Assembly (NCBI RefSeq): GCF_003268775.1
Contig: NZ_QLSU01000031.1
Location: 48,745-112,744, forward strand
DNA: 64,000 nt
Source: Paraburkholderia unamae
GTDB lineage: Bacteria > Pseudomonadota > Gammaproteobacteria > Burkholderiales > Burkholderiaceae
Direction of reading: 5' to 3'
Made by a program: the position numbers and the translations under genes
Notes under the pieces: generated by a model
Told to the model about the DNA's origin: nothing
Databases searched by the model: none
What the model saw: the letters and a program-made list of their open reading frames with translations, nothing else
Shown here: positions 15,909 through 24,167 of the stretch, piece by piece
Layout of the letters: each line of letters opens with the position of its first letter
How positions within the stretch are numbered: position 1 is the stretch's first letter

Positions 15909-17123
15909 TCAGCCCGGTAGAATCCCGCTGTAGTTGACCTTCCAGCGTACGAGCGGCACCTCATGTTGCTGCTCCCAGGCATGGGCTACCCATCCTGCGA
16001 TCCGCCCGAGCCGAACCAGATTCGCGTCCGGCTCGGCGCCGATGCGACGGTTCACATAGGCAGCAAGCAGGGCAAAATCCGGTTGCTGCCCCGTGAGATC
16101 GATAGCAAGGTCAATGGCGCGCACAAAGCGCGCGAAGTTTCGGTCGCTGGCCAACAGCACACGCAACGCAGCCAACAGCGCCGCCGAGCGCGGATCTGGG
16201 GCATTGAAGGGCGAGTAGCCAAACCCCGGGATGTCCTCGCTCTCCCGCACACGAATCCTGACCGGCTCGGTCGTATCCGCCGCGCTGTCTATTTCGGCCA
16301 GAAAGCGCGACACCGCGCCCACGCGAACAGACGGCAGGCGTCTGCCCGTAACGGCCGAGAGGCCGGCGATGACACATCGGTAAGGCGTCGCGCCGGTGCT
16401 GGCAGCCGCGCGGGCGACGTAGGTGACGGGATGCAGCGCCTGGTCAGCCGAAAGGACAAGCACCCTGCGTACCGCATCTTCCAGTTTCGGTCCGCATTGG
16501 GTTGTCGCGCCGATGTACCGATGAAGCGGCAGCGCTGCCGGCGATGTCTGCCCCAGCATCCATGCAGCAAACCAGCGCAAGACATCGGCCCCTGAGCGAA
16601 GAAAACCCTGCTTGCCGAGGTCAAGTGCGCGAGGATTGGCGCCCTCGACAGCCGGAAGCAACATGATGGCGCGGTCCAGCGCGTCATAGTTCGCGCAGGC
16701 TTTGAGCAACGCGTCACTTTTCCCAGGCAGCGAAGTCGGCGGGCCATCGAAGGGATCGAAGTCGCCCGCATCCCACAGCAGCCGGGCGACATCCTCGAGG
16801 GTGGCCTCCTCTGCCAGATCGATGGCGCTCACGCCTCGATAGAAGGAGCCCGCCTCCGTCATCAATGTGATAGCCGATGAACCCATGAGACCCGGCGCGG
16901 TGTCGCGTGCCGAGGCGGGCGCGATCCCCGACTTGATCTGTTCAATGTCCGAGCGCAGGTAGCGACTGACACGGCTGCCACGAGTCTTGTGCGCACGGAT
17001 GTTCTTTCGGCTGACATAGGTATAGAGCGTGGGCACGCTGACATTCAGTGCGCTTGCGGCTTCCTCCGCCGTCATGTAGAGGCCATCGCTGGAGCCCAGC
17101 GGTACGGGAGTTGCGCTTGCCAT
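15909..17123 (-). CDS. HTH-citrate synthase-like fusion protein, likely non-catalytic regulator
   Basis: The 404-residue protein has an N-terminal excisionase/MerR-like HTH (about 15-65: YMTAEEAASALNVSVPTLYTYV, then SRYLRSDIEQIK). A citrate synthase domain follows (about 90-404). In the synthase part the histidines that bind oxaloacetate and perform catalysis are changed: the usual ADH is ADQ (226-228), the usual GPLHGG region is GRRLPS (260-265), and GFGH is GFGY (301-303). The arginine of DPR (312) and the GRIAGWVAHAWEQ C-terminal region remain. It is therefore probably a ligand sensor linked to DNA binding rather than an enzyme. It is divergent from AtuA; palindromes lie in between. Confidence 0.82.
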   Translation of the reverse strand: MASATPVPLGSSDGLYMTAEEAASALNVSVPTLYTYVSRKNIRAHKTRGSRVSRYLRSDIEQIKSGIAPASARDTAPGLMGSSAITLMTEAGSFYRGVSAIDLAEEATLEDVARLLWDAGDFDPFDGPPTSLPGKSDALLKACANYDALDRAIMLLPAVEGANPRALDLGKQGFLRSGADVLRWFAAWMLGQTSPAALPLHRYIGATTQCGPKLEDAVRRVLVLSADQALHPVTYVARAAASTGATPYRCVIAGLSAVTGRRLPSVRVGAVSRFLAEIDSAADTTEPVRIRVRESEDIPGFGYSPFNAPDPRSAALLAALRVLLASDRNFARFVRAIDLAIDLTGQQPDFALLAAYVNRRIGAEPDANLVRLGRIAGWVAHAWEQQHEVPLVRWKVNYSGILPG

Positions 17124-17141
17124 AGGATGAGAATGTATCAG

Positions 17142-17166
17142 TCGATATATCGATGATTATCATCGA
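17142..17166. promoter_or_regulatory. Overlapping palindromes in the divergent HTH-citrate synthase/AtuA promoter
   Basis: TCGATATATCGA (17142-17153) is a perfect 12-bp palindrome. It overlaps TCGATGATTATCATCGA (17150-17166), a perfect 17-bp odd palindrome. They lie 18-43 bases upstream of the citrate-synthase-like start and about 70 bases upstream of AtuA, good positions for an autoregulatory operator. Confidence 0.65.
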
Positions 17167-17237
17167 GATTGACTGACGATGCCACATACATCGACACTTG
17201 TTCCTACCGGGCCATTCTTCGCCCGGATGGAGACAAC

Positions 17238-18632
17238 ATGAAGGAATGCAGGTTTATTGCCGCGAGCGGAATGCTCGGCATCGGCGTCCCGGAAGACAGT
17301 TTGCGCAAAGCGATGGCGTGCGAGCCGCACTTCGTTGCCGCCGACGCCGGGACCACGGATGCGGGCCCGTTTGCGTTGGGCATGGGCGTGTGCGCTTTTC
17401 CACGTGAAGCGATCGTACGAGATCTCGCCACCCTGCTGCGAAACACCGTGCCCGCCGGAATTCCCTTGCTGATTGGCTCCGTGGGAACGGGTGGCGCGGA
17501 CGTGCATGTCGACTGGTTCATGGAGATCGTGCGCGAGGTCGCAGCCTCTGAAGGTCTGAAGCTCAAGGTGGCCGAGATTCGCTCGGAGCAGTCAAAGGAC
17601 TTTCTGGCGGAAAAACTCGCTCAGGGGCGCATCCGCGCACTCGACCCGGCGCCCCATCTCGATGAAACGACGATCCGTCGCAGCGAGCGCGTGGTCGGCA
17701 TGATGGGCGTCGAGCCGCTGCAAGCCGCGCTCGCCGCAGGCGTCGATCTCGTTGTGGCTGGACGCTGTAGCGATCCCGCACTCTATGCGGCCATGCCGAT
17801 CCAGATGGGCCTTCCCCATGGGCTGGCCTGGCACGCGGGCAAGGTTGTCGAATGCGGCCCCTCGGTTTGCGAAAGGCCCGCGCACGGGATGGTCGTCGGC
17901 TATGTGCGGACGGACGAAGTGGTGATCCAGCCGATCGGCCCCGGCTTGCGTTGCACGACCCAATCCGTCGCCGCGCATAGTCTCTACGAGAACGCCGATC
18001 CGTTTTGCTTCACCGAGGCCTCCGGCGTACTGGACATCAGCGAGACCCTCTATGAACAGATCGACGAAACAAGCGTGCGGATACGGGGAAGCAAGTTCTG
18101 GCCAGCCGAGCGGACCACCATCAAGCTCGAAGGCGCCGAACTCGTGGGATATCAAAGCATCATGGTGGGCGGCATCCGCGATCCCTTCATCCTGAGGGAA
18201 TTCGACGACTGGCTCGGCAACGTGATCCAGCGCGTCCAACTGTCGGTGGAAAAGGTATTCGGTAAGTCATTGGAAGCGATGGGCGCGAGGATCGACTACC
18301 ACGCATACGGCCGCGACGGCGTAATGGGAACGCTCGAGCCAGATCGCGCACGAATCCCGCATGAAATCGGGCTCGTTGTCGAAGCCACCGCTGCGGACCA
18401 GCAGACCGCCAGCGCCCTCGTGCAATTGACACGGCAACCGTTGCTGCACCAGCCCACGACCAAGTGGAAAGGATCGATCACGGGCTTCGCTTGCCTGCAC
18501 AACCCGGCGCACATTGAACGCGGACCGGTGTATGCCTTCAACATGAATCACGTTGTGCTGCCGGATTCGCCGGCGTCCATGTTTCGAACCACCATCACGC
18601 CTATCCCGGAAGCCACGCATGCAACTCTCTGA
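17238..18632 (+). CDS. AtuA-family protein (DUF1446, acyclic terpene utilisation type)
   Basis: The product is 464 residues. The N terminus MKECRFIAASGMLGIGVPEDS and the conserved ADAGTTDAGPFALG (about 36-49) are DUF1446/AtuA signatures; GRCSDPALY and a central VVGYV follow. AtuA is the first gene of the citronellol/geraniol pathway in Pseudomonas, but its reaction is not known, and related proteins occur in many organic-acid clusters. The start at 17238 is chosen because GGAG stands 5 bases before it and homology begins there. The next gene, DUF4387, overlaps its end by 14 bases. No other atu genes are present, so a terpene substrate is not supported. Confidence 0.82.
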   Translation: MKECRFIAASGMLGIGVPEDSLRKAMACEPHFVAADAGTTDAGPFALGMGVCAFPREAIVRDLATLLRNTVPAGIPLLIGSVGTGGADVHVDWFMEIVREVAASEGLKLKVAEIRSEQSKDFLAEKLAQGRIRALDPAPHLDETTIRRSERVVGMMGVEPLQAALAAGVDLVVAGRCSDPALYAAMPIQMGLPHGLAWHAGKVVECGPSVCERPAHGMVVGYVRTDEVVIQPIGPGLRCTTQSVAAHSLYENADPFCFTEASGVLDISETLYEQIDETSVRIRGSKFWPAERTTIKLEGAELVGYQSIMVGGIRDPFILREFDDWLGNVIQRVQLSVEKVFGKSLEAMGARIDYHAYGRDGVMGTLEPDRARIPHEIGLVVEATAADQQTASALVQLTRQPLLHQPTTKWKGSITGFACLHNPAHIERGPVYAFNMNHVVLPDSPASMFRTTITPIPEATHATL

Positions 18633-18924
18633 CATCGCCGCGATGGTTCGCAGCAAGAACGCCGGCCCTTTCGTATTGACTTTCGATGTCCTGTTCAGCG
18701 ACGACGAGAGCTATCAACTCGTCAAGCGCTCCGGGGCGCTCAGCGCGGAGATGTTTTCGCGTCTGTATCAGACTACGCCCGACAAGGTCCGTTTCTTCGA
18801 ATGCGACAGCGCTCGCGCATTCAAGTTCAGCATCCCGCACCCGACGACGCAAGGTGCACTGGGGGCATCCGATCTGCACGGGGGGCAGCAGTTCATTCCG
18901 CTGCTGAGCGTCTCGATCGACTGA
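18619..18924 (+). CDS. DUF4387 family protein (AtuA partner)
   Basis: The 101-residue protein has the family pattern LSDIAAMVRSKNAGPFVLTFDVLFSDDESYQLVKRSG and the acidic FFECDSARAFKFSIPHP. DUF4387 genes almost always follow DUF1446/AtuA genes, and some proteins carry both domains fused, so they probably form a complex. No activity is known. The start overlaps the AtuA gene, implying translational coupling. No membrane segment or signal peptide is visible; it is cytoplasmic. Confidence 0.82.
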   Translation: MQLSDIAAMVRSKNAGPFVLTFDVLFSDDESYQLVKRSGALSAEMFSRLYQTTPDKVRFFECDSARAFKFSIPHPTTQGALGASDLHGGQQFIPLLSVSID

Positions 18925-18948
18925 CCGGTCCACCCAGGAGGAGACACC

Positions 18949-20385
18949 ATGAACAAAATATTGATGGCCGCAAGGGCCAGGGAAAGTCGCGCGTCGGTTC
19001 GCAACGATCCCGCGAATGCAGTCGCAGTCGCGCAGATCGGTGCGCGCATTGATGCACTGGAAGGATCAACGCGCCTGTGGGGATGGCTCGCCCTGATCGC
19101 GGTGGGCGGCTTCTTTGAGGTCTATGATCTTGCGTTGACCGCGCCCATCTCGCCCGGGCTCGTGGCGGCGGGGATATTCAAGACCGGCACGGCCGGCCTC
19201 TTTGGATTTTCTGACCAGGCGACCTTCATATCAGCCACCTTCCTTGGCCTGTATCTCGGCGTGATCGGCTTTGCGGGGCTGGGAGACCGGTTCGGCCGCA
19301 AGGTCGTCTTCGGCTATGCGCTGGCGTTCTACGCGCTCGCAACGTTCGTCATGGGGTTACAGGACGACTCAATCTGGATCTGCTTCTGGCGACTCCTGGC
19401 GGGTGTCGGACTGGGCGCCGAATCGGTTGCCATCGACTGCTTTATCGTGGAGATCATGCCCAAGCACCTCCGCGGAAAAGCATTCGGCACGGCTAAATCC
19501 ATCGAGTATTCTGCGATCCCAATCGCGGCCCTACTGGCAGCCATCCTGATTCCTCATCCGGTATTCGGTGTTGAGGGATGGAGGTGGTTGACCTTCCTTC
19601 CCGCGGCGGGCGCAGCGGTTTTCTGGATGTTTCGCCGGAACCTGCCGGAGTCCCCTCGCTGGCTCGCATCGCAGGGGCGCGCGGAAGAAGCCCATGCGGT
19701 GCTGAATGCCCTCGACGAGGGCGGGCAGCAAAAAAGCTGTTCGGCACCGGTTACGCAAGACGCGACTGACCCATACCCGGCGCGCCGCGATGCATCGCAC
19801 TACGTGCGCAATGCGATGTTGATGATGATCGTCTACTTCGTCTTCCAGAACATCGCCTATTACGGATTCAGCAACTGGATCCCCACCTTGCTGGAGGCGC
19901 AGGGTGTGCAACTGAAGCACAGCCTGTTCTACACCTTCGGCGTCAGCCTCGCAGCGCCTCTCGGGCCGATATTGATCGCCCTGCTGGCAGACCGGTTCGA
20001 GCGCAAACACCAGATCATCGCCATTGGCCTGGTTTCCATTGCGCTGGGGTTGATCTTTGCACACTCGACGTCGCCGGTCGGCTGGATTAGCGCGGGTATC
20101 GGATTGACGTTCGCAAACGCCGCCTTGAGTTTTCACGGACACGCCTATCAAAGCGAAATCTTCCCCACCTCCATCAGAGGGCGCGCTGTCGGCTTCGTGT
20201 ACTCATTTACGAGGTTGTCGGCGGCAATCAGTGGATACATCGTTGCCTTTGTATTGACGCGCGGTGGCGTCCCGGCCGTGTTCCTCACGATCAGCGGCTG
20301 CATGATCATTGCATTGCTCACCATCGGATGGGTTGGACCGCGAACGCGCAACAGGAGCTTTGAGGAGATCTCGGGACGGCCTTAA
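18949..20385 (+). CDS. MFS transporter (metabolite:H+ symporter type)
   Basis: The 478-residue protein has about 12 transmembrane helices after a 40-residue cytosolic N terminus. The MFS loop motif is GLGDRFGRK, and GVGLGAESVAIDCFIVEIMPKHLRGKAFG matches the sugar/organic-acid porter group. It is third in the AtuA-DUF4387-MFS operon behind an excellent AGGAGGAG ribosome site, so it likely imports the substrate of this pathway across the inner membrane. A porin gene follows after 408 bases. Substrate is not deducible; a carboxylate is plausible given the citrate-synthase-like regulator. Confidence 0.88.
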   Translation: MNKILMAARARESRASVRNDPANAVAVAQIGARIDALEGSTRLWGWLALIAVGGFFEVYDLALTAPISPGLVAAGIFKTGTAGLFGFSDQATFISATFLGLYLGVIGFAGLGDRFGRKVVFGYALAFYALATFVMGLQDDSIWICFWRLLAGVGLGAESVAIDCFIVEIMPKHLRGKAFGTAKSIEYSAIPIAALLAAILIPHPVFGVEGWRWLTFLPAAGAAVFWMFRRNLPESPRWLASQGRAEEAHAVLNALDEGGQQKSCSAPVTQDATDPYPARRDASHYVRNAMLMMIVYFVFQNIAYYGFSNWIPTLLEAQGVQLKHSLFYTFGVSLAAPLGPILIALLADRFERKHQIIAIGLVSIALGLIFAHSTSPVGWISAGIGLTFANAALSFHGHAYQSEIFPTSIRGRAVGFVYSFTRLSAAISGYIVAFVLTRGGVPAVFLTISGCMIIALLTIGWVGPRTRNRSFEEISGRP

Positions 20386-20793
20386 GCGCATCGAGTCGCC
20401 CGGATGAATCGCACAACGCGGTAATTCGCGCGGCTGCCCGGAGCAACGGCGATCCCAGTTCGAATCTCGTCAGGCTCACAGCTTACGCAACCGGTCGCTA
20501 TCGGGTGAAGCGGCATCACAAGGCGAGGCTCAGTGGCAGGCTGGGCAGAACGTCGACTATTTCCTGTCGAATCGCATCGACATATATCCCACTGCCGCAT
20601 ACCCGCATCACACGGATGCCTCAGCGCCTCTCGTGAGCCGCCTGCCGAGAAGGCAACGCCAGCCAGATCCGCCGCACAACGCCGAATAGGCGACTCGTAG
20701 CGAGCGAGGATGCACCTGGCAGCCTGCCTGTATCAGTTGATATCGCTATTTGAAATTAAATAAGTTGTACTACATATAAAATCTGGAGACGAA
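20386..20793. other. Intergenic region upstream of porin, with a cluster-type operator
   Basis: The 408 bases contain no credible gene. Near the 3' end is TGTATCAGTTGATATCG (20727-20743), which nearly repeats the TGTATCAGTCGATATATCG found upstream of the HTH-citrate synthase gene (17135-17153), followed by an AT-rich stretch likely to hold the porin promoter. Confidence 0.5.
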
Positions 20794-21855
20794 ATGAAGA
20801 GATTTGCGTTACCGGGAGTTCTTTTCGCCATGGCGTGCGGGAGCGCGAATGCGCAGTCTGACATAACGCTATATGGTGTAGTCGACGGTGGCATTCGGTG
20901 GGTCAATGGCACCGCGGGCGGAGCAACAGTCAAATTTTCGGGGCCGCTCGACTCCAGTAGATTCGGCTTGCTTGGCTCAGAAGACCTGGGCGGTGGAACA
21001 AAGGCCATTTTTCGCCTCGAAAGCCAGTTCAACATCGGAAATGGCGCGCTGTCGTCAAGCAACGTGCTGTGGCAGCGAGACGCCTACGTAGGGCTCGAAA
21101 ACACGCAGTATGGGCTCCTCACCGCAGGTCGCCAGTTCAGTTCATTTGAGGATCTTGGCATTTCGCTCGATCCCTCGCACATCGGCGGAAGCGACATCGC
21201 GCTTGCTCCCACGGCGCTCCTCGCCGCCAACTTCTTTACGCTCGACACGCGGTTCAATAATTCCGTCAAGTACCGCTATCGTTACGCCGGAACCGAGGCA
21301 AGCGCGAGCTATTCGTTCGGTGGCGTGGCAGGGAACCAGCGGGCGGGATCTAGCTATTCCGGTCAACTGAACTACACACGGGGCCCGTTCAAGGGGGGTA
21401 TCGCATATCAGCGCGTGTACAACGCCGACGCGTCACAGGCAGCGCAAAGCTACTTCGCGGGCTCCTCGTGGCAGGCCGGTCCGGTTCGGCTGTTCCTCAG
21501 CTATCTGGCGCTCAGGGTGAGCGGTACGACAAAGAACCCGTCACAGCGGCGCGACGACGTCCCGCAGGGGGGCTTCATATGGCAATACACGCCTGCCCTA
21601 TCGTTGACTGCCGCCTACTACGACGACATCGCCAGCAACCTGGGCAACAAGGAAGGAGCGACAGGGCACAAGCAGACCGCTTACGTGATCGTGCGCTACT
21701 CGTTGTCGAAGCGCACGGATGTCTACGCCGAGGTCGACCGGAATCACTTCTCGGGAAAATATATCAATGATCCCACGAACCTCGCTGCTTTCGGGCGAGC
21801 TCCGAATAGCACGGGTATCACGGGTGCTTCAATTGGACTGATTTCCCGGTTCTGA
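20794..21855 (+). CDS. Outer-membrane porin (Gram-negative porin, Burkholderia type)
   Basis: The product is 353 residues. The signal peptide ends ...MACGSANA with cleavage before QSDITLYGVVDGG, the classic start of beta-proteobacterial general porins. It has repeated amphipathic strands, SSRFGLLGSEDLGGGTKAIFRLE and the terminal phenylalanine in GLISRF needed for BAM-dependent assembly. It forms a trimeric 16-strand channel in the outer membrane. Coming after the MFS transporter and sharing an operator-like sequence with the cluster, it may be a substrate-specific entry pore. GGAG precedes the ATG by 7 bases. Confidence 0.93.
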   Translation: MKRFALPGVLFAMACGSANAQSDITLYGVVDGGIRWVNGTAGGATVKFSGPLDSSRFGLLGSEDLGGGTKAIFRLESQFNIGNGALSSSNVLWQRDAYVGLENTQYGLLTAGRQFSSFEDLGISLDPSHIGGSDIALAPTALLAANFFTLDTRFNNSVKYRYRYAGTEASASYSFGGVAGNQRAGSSYSGQLNYTRGPFKGGIAYQRVYNADASQAAQSYFAGSSWQAGPVRLFLSYLALRVSGTTKNPSQRRDDVPQGGFIWQYTPALSLTAAYYDDIASNLGNKEGATGHKQTAYVIVRYSLSKRTDVYAEVDRNHFSGKYINDPTNLAAFGRAPNSTGITGASIGLISRF

Positions 21856-21936
21856 TACCGCGGTGCTTCAACTCGTCGAACGGGAGGCATCGGCCATAAG
21901 CGGGTCACATGCGGGCCACATGCTTCCACAAACAAC

Positions 21937-21978
21937 GAGGCGCGGCAGTGCTCGCCGCGCCGCCGCGCCTCATTTTCG
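21937..21978. terminator. Bidirectional terminator between porin and the AAHS transporter
   Basis: Perfect arms GAGGCGCGG (21937-21945) and CCGCGCCTC (21963-21971) lie between convergent genes. ATTTTCG follows on the plus strand and GTTGTTTG on the minus strand. Confidence 0.65.
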
Positions 21979-21993
21979 AACGCCGTTGCTTTG

Positions 21994-23343
21994 TTAGTGC
22001 GCCGCGCTCACCTGGGTAGCCGGCTCACCGTGACGCGTCCGCTGCGACACCAGGATCGCGATGGCCGCGAGCACGGCCGGCACGGCCAGCATCGCGAGAA
22101 TCGCACCGAACTGCCAGCCGAGGCCGAGCAGCGCGCCGCCAATGGCGGAGCCGAAGATGCTGCCGAAGCGGCCCATGCCCAGCATCCAGCTCACACCCGT
22201 TGCGCGCGCAACCGTCGGGTAGCGGCCCGGCGCATAGGCGTTCAGGCCCGTTTGCGCGCCGCTCATGCAAAATCCCGCCGCGAACACCAGCAATGCGAGC
22301 GACGAAGAGAGCGCCCCCATGCCCGCCAGCACCAGCACGCAGATGCCGCCGCCCAGGTACGCGGCGCTGATGACACGCGCCGGACGCACCTTGTCCATGA
22401 TCCAGCCCACCAGCACCGCGCCGATCGTCCCGCCGATCTGGAACATGGCCGTGACGTTCGCCGCCGCCGTGATCGACAGACCCGCGTCCTTGATGAGCGT
22501 CGGCAGCCAGCCGGTGAGCAGGTAGATCACGAGCAGGCCCATGAAATACGTGACCCACAGCGCGAGCGTCATCACGCCATAGCCTTCCGAGAACAGCACG
22601 CCAAGCGGCTTGCGCGTGGGCAGAGGCGGTTCGTTCGAGACGAAAGTCTCGGCGCCCGTGAAGTTCGCGCCCGTCACGCGGTTGAGAATCGCGCCAATGC
22701 GCATGCTCGGTGCGCCACGCACAGCGAGCAGGCGCGCCGACTCGGGCAGGAGCCACGCCTGGAGCGGTACGAGCACAAGCGGAATGGCGCCGCCGAAAAT
22801 CAGCACGGCGCGCCAGCCGTGGTTCGGCACCAGCCAGCCCGCGGCGAAGCCGATCAGCGCGGAGCCCAGGTTAAAGCCCGTGAACATGATCGTGATGAGG
22901 AGCGCGCGCTTGCGCTGCGGCGAATACTCGGAGAGCAGCGTGGTGGAGTTCGGCATCGCCGCGCCAAGACCGATGCCGGTCAGCACGCGCAGCACGGCCA
23001 TCGAAACGGGCGATTGCGCGAACGCCGTGAGAATCGTGAACACGCCGAAAAGGAACACCGAGGTAATCAGCACCCATTTGCGCCCGACGCGGTCCGAAGC
23101 GGGGCCCGCGGCCAGCGCGCCGATCACGAGGCCGATGGGCGCCGCGCTCATGACGAGCCCGAACTCGGGGCGCGAAATGGCCCACTCGTGAATGATGGAG
23201 GGTGCAACGAACCCCATGATGGCCACGTCCATGCCGTCGGCGGTCACCGCCAGAAAGCACAGCGCCACCAGGAGCCATTGATAGGCCGAAATGGGGCGTT
23301 CGTCGATGAACGCCTTGATATCGATTGTTTTGCTGCCAGACAT
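21994..23343 (-). CDS. Aromatic acid:H+ symporter (AAHS family MFS; probable gallate/hydroxybenzoate transporter)
   Basis: The product is 449 residues with 12 predicted helices. The first helix carries DGMDVAIMGF, the D-G-x-D motif diagnostic of PcaK/BenK/MhpT-type aromatic acid symporters, followed by the loop GPASDRVGRKW. It would import an aromatic carboxylate with protons. Neighbouring tannase and LigJ (gallate route) make gallate the best guess, as with GalT of Pseudomonas putida; protocatechuate or 4-hydroxybenzoate remain possible. AGGAG precedes the ATG by 8 bases. It is last of the minus-strand set and separated from the GntR gene by about 450 bases. Confidence 0.88.
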   Translation of the reverse strand: MSGSKTIDIKAFIDERPISAYQWLLVALCFLAVTADGMDVAIMGFVAPSIIHEWAISRPEFGLVMSAAPIGLVIGALAAGPASDRVGRKWVLITSVFLFGVFTILTAFAQSPVSMAVLRVLTGIGLGAAMPNSTTLLSEYSPQRKRALLITIMFTGFNLGSALIGFAAGWLVPNHGWRAVLIFGGAIPLVLVPLQAWLLPESARLLAVRGAPSMRIGAILNRVTGANFTGAETFVSNEPPLPTRKPLGVLFSEGYGVMTLALWVTYFMGLLVIYLLTGWLPTLIKDAGLSITAAANVTAMFQIGGTIGAVLVGWIMDKVRPARVISAAYLGGGICVLVLAGMGALSSSLALLVFAAGFCMSGAQTGLNAYAPGRYPTVARATGVSWMLGMGRFGSIFGSAIGGALLGLGWQFGAILAMLAVPAVLAAIAILVSQRTRHGEPATQVSAAH

Positions 23344-23800
23344 CTGTAGTCTCCTGTCCGTTTTATGGTCAGCCGTTCGCTCGGGCCCGGGTCGCCCGGG
23401 TCGCTTACGTATCCGGACTGCGATCCGTCGATCGGGACGATAGGGGGACCGCGCCTCGCGTGAAAGTGCGGGTTAACCACATATTGGGTGCCGGCGCGCT
23501 CAGCCGGAGGCACTGGCGGCGGGCTCGCGCCGCCGCGATCGTGCCGCTGAGCCGCGCCGCGCCTGGGTCCGGCCAATTCCGTGCGCGCTGTGCCTGCCAG
23601 GGCGCGCGCGTGGAATCGGATCCGGCGGGATAAATAAAACGGATGCCGTCCGAAGGGATTCGCAAACGCGGCACAGGCACGGCACAGACACGACACAAAC
23701 GCGACACAAACGACGCGAAAACAACCGGCCGATCGCGCGGAGTCGGGCCGCCGCGCCAACGGCCACTGCCTTTCGGATTTTCCGTCAATCTCCATGCGAT
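23344..23800. other. Intergenic region with an 11-bp repeat array
   Basis: The 457 bases before the AAHS transporter gene hold no convincing gene. The notable structure is the run of four 11-bp units at 23669-23712. An inverted repeat CATGCGAT/ATCGCATG (23793-23814) begins at its left edge at the end of the GntR gene. Confidence 0.5.
23669..23712. repeat. Four tandem 11-bp repeats
   Basis: Consecutive units are CGGCACAGGCA, CGGCACAGACA, CGACACAAACG and CGACACAAACG; the last two are identical. An 11-bp period places each unit on the same face of the helix. The array lies about 325-370 bases upstream of the AAHS transporter start. Confidence 0.7.
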
Positions 23801-23814
23801 TTATTTATCGCATG
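23793..23814 (-). promoter_or_regulatory. Inverted repeat at the end of the GntR-type gene
   Basis: Perfect arms CATGCGAT and ATCGCATG flank TTATTT and include the GntR stop codon. There is no T-run after it; it could be a weak terminator or an operator. Confidence 0.4.
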
Positions 23815-24082
23815 CCTCTCGCGCCACGGGATCGCTACCGACCACCATGCCGCGCCGTGTCTTCGCGACGATCAAGCCTCGCGTCACGGCGTCGCGCATC
23901 GCACGGTTGACCGTATTGACATGCACGCCGATGAAATCGGCCATATAGCGCTGCGAGGGCAAGCCGTCGCCGCTGCGTAGCTCGCCCGAACCAATGGCGG
24001 CTTCGAGCGCGCAGACGATTTGCCGCCATATCGGCATGCCGTCGCACGAAAGATACGGGATCCATTTGACACGAGCCGGCAC
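23801..24082 (-). CDS. Stand-alone GntR-type winged-helix DNA-binding protein
   Basis: The 93-residue protein holds only a GntR N-terminal domain: PIWRQIVCALEAAIGSGELRSGDGLPSQRYMADFIGVHVNTVNRAMRDAVTRGLIVAKTRRGMVVG. The start is GTG at 24082, backed by AAGGAAGGAG 7 bases upstream. The sequence is closest to the wHTH of MocR/PdxR-type regulators, whose large aminotransferase-like domain is missing. It sits between the tannase and the transporter and may regulate them. With no effector domain it may act as a constitutive repressor, or be the remnant of a larger gene. Confidence 0.7.
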   Translation of the reverse strand: MPARVKWIPYLSCDGMPIWRQIVCALEAAIGSGELRSGDGLPSQRYMADFIGVHVNTVNRAMRDAVTRGLIVAKTRRGMVVGSDPVAREACDK

Positions 24083-24110
24083 GAGCGCGCTCCTTCCTTG
24101 TCCAGCAGGT

Positions 24111-24140
24111 AAAAAGCAAACCGGCCCCGCAGGGCCGGCC
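24111..24140 (-). terminator. Rho-independent terminator of the tannase transcript
   Basis: On the minus strand CCGGCCC, a 4-base loop and GGGCCGG are followed by TTTGCTTTTT, 28 bases after the tannase stop. It separates tannase from the GntR gene. Confidence 0.85.
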
Positions 24141-24167
24141 GGTTCAACATCTACTGTGGACTGCCCT

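Noticed and set aside
20445..20475. tRNA-like T-arm sequence (GTTCGAATC) in the porin upstream region
   Set aside because: Flanking bases do not form the 5-bp T-stem or the other arms, so no tRNA can be drawn.
21991..23349. 452-codon frame opposite the AAHS transporter
   Set aside because: Arg/His/Glu/Ala-rich shadow with no domain; the opposite strand has a clear MFS protein.
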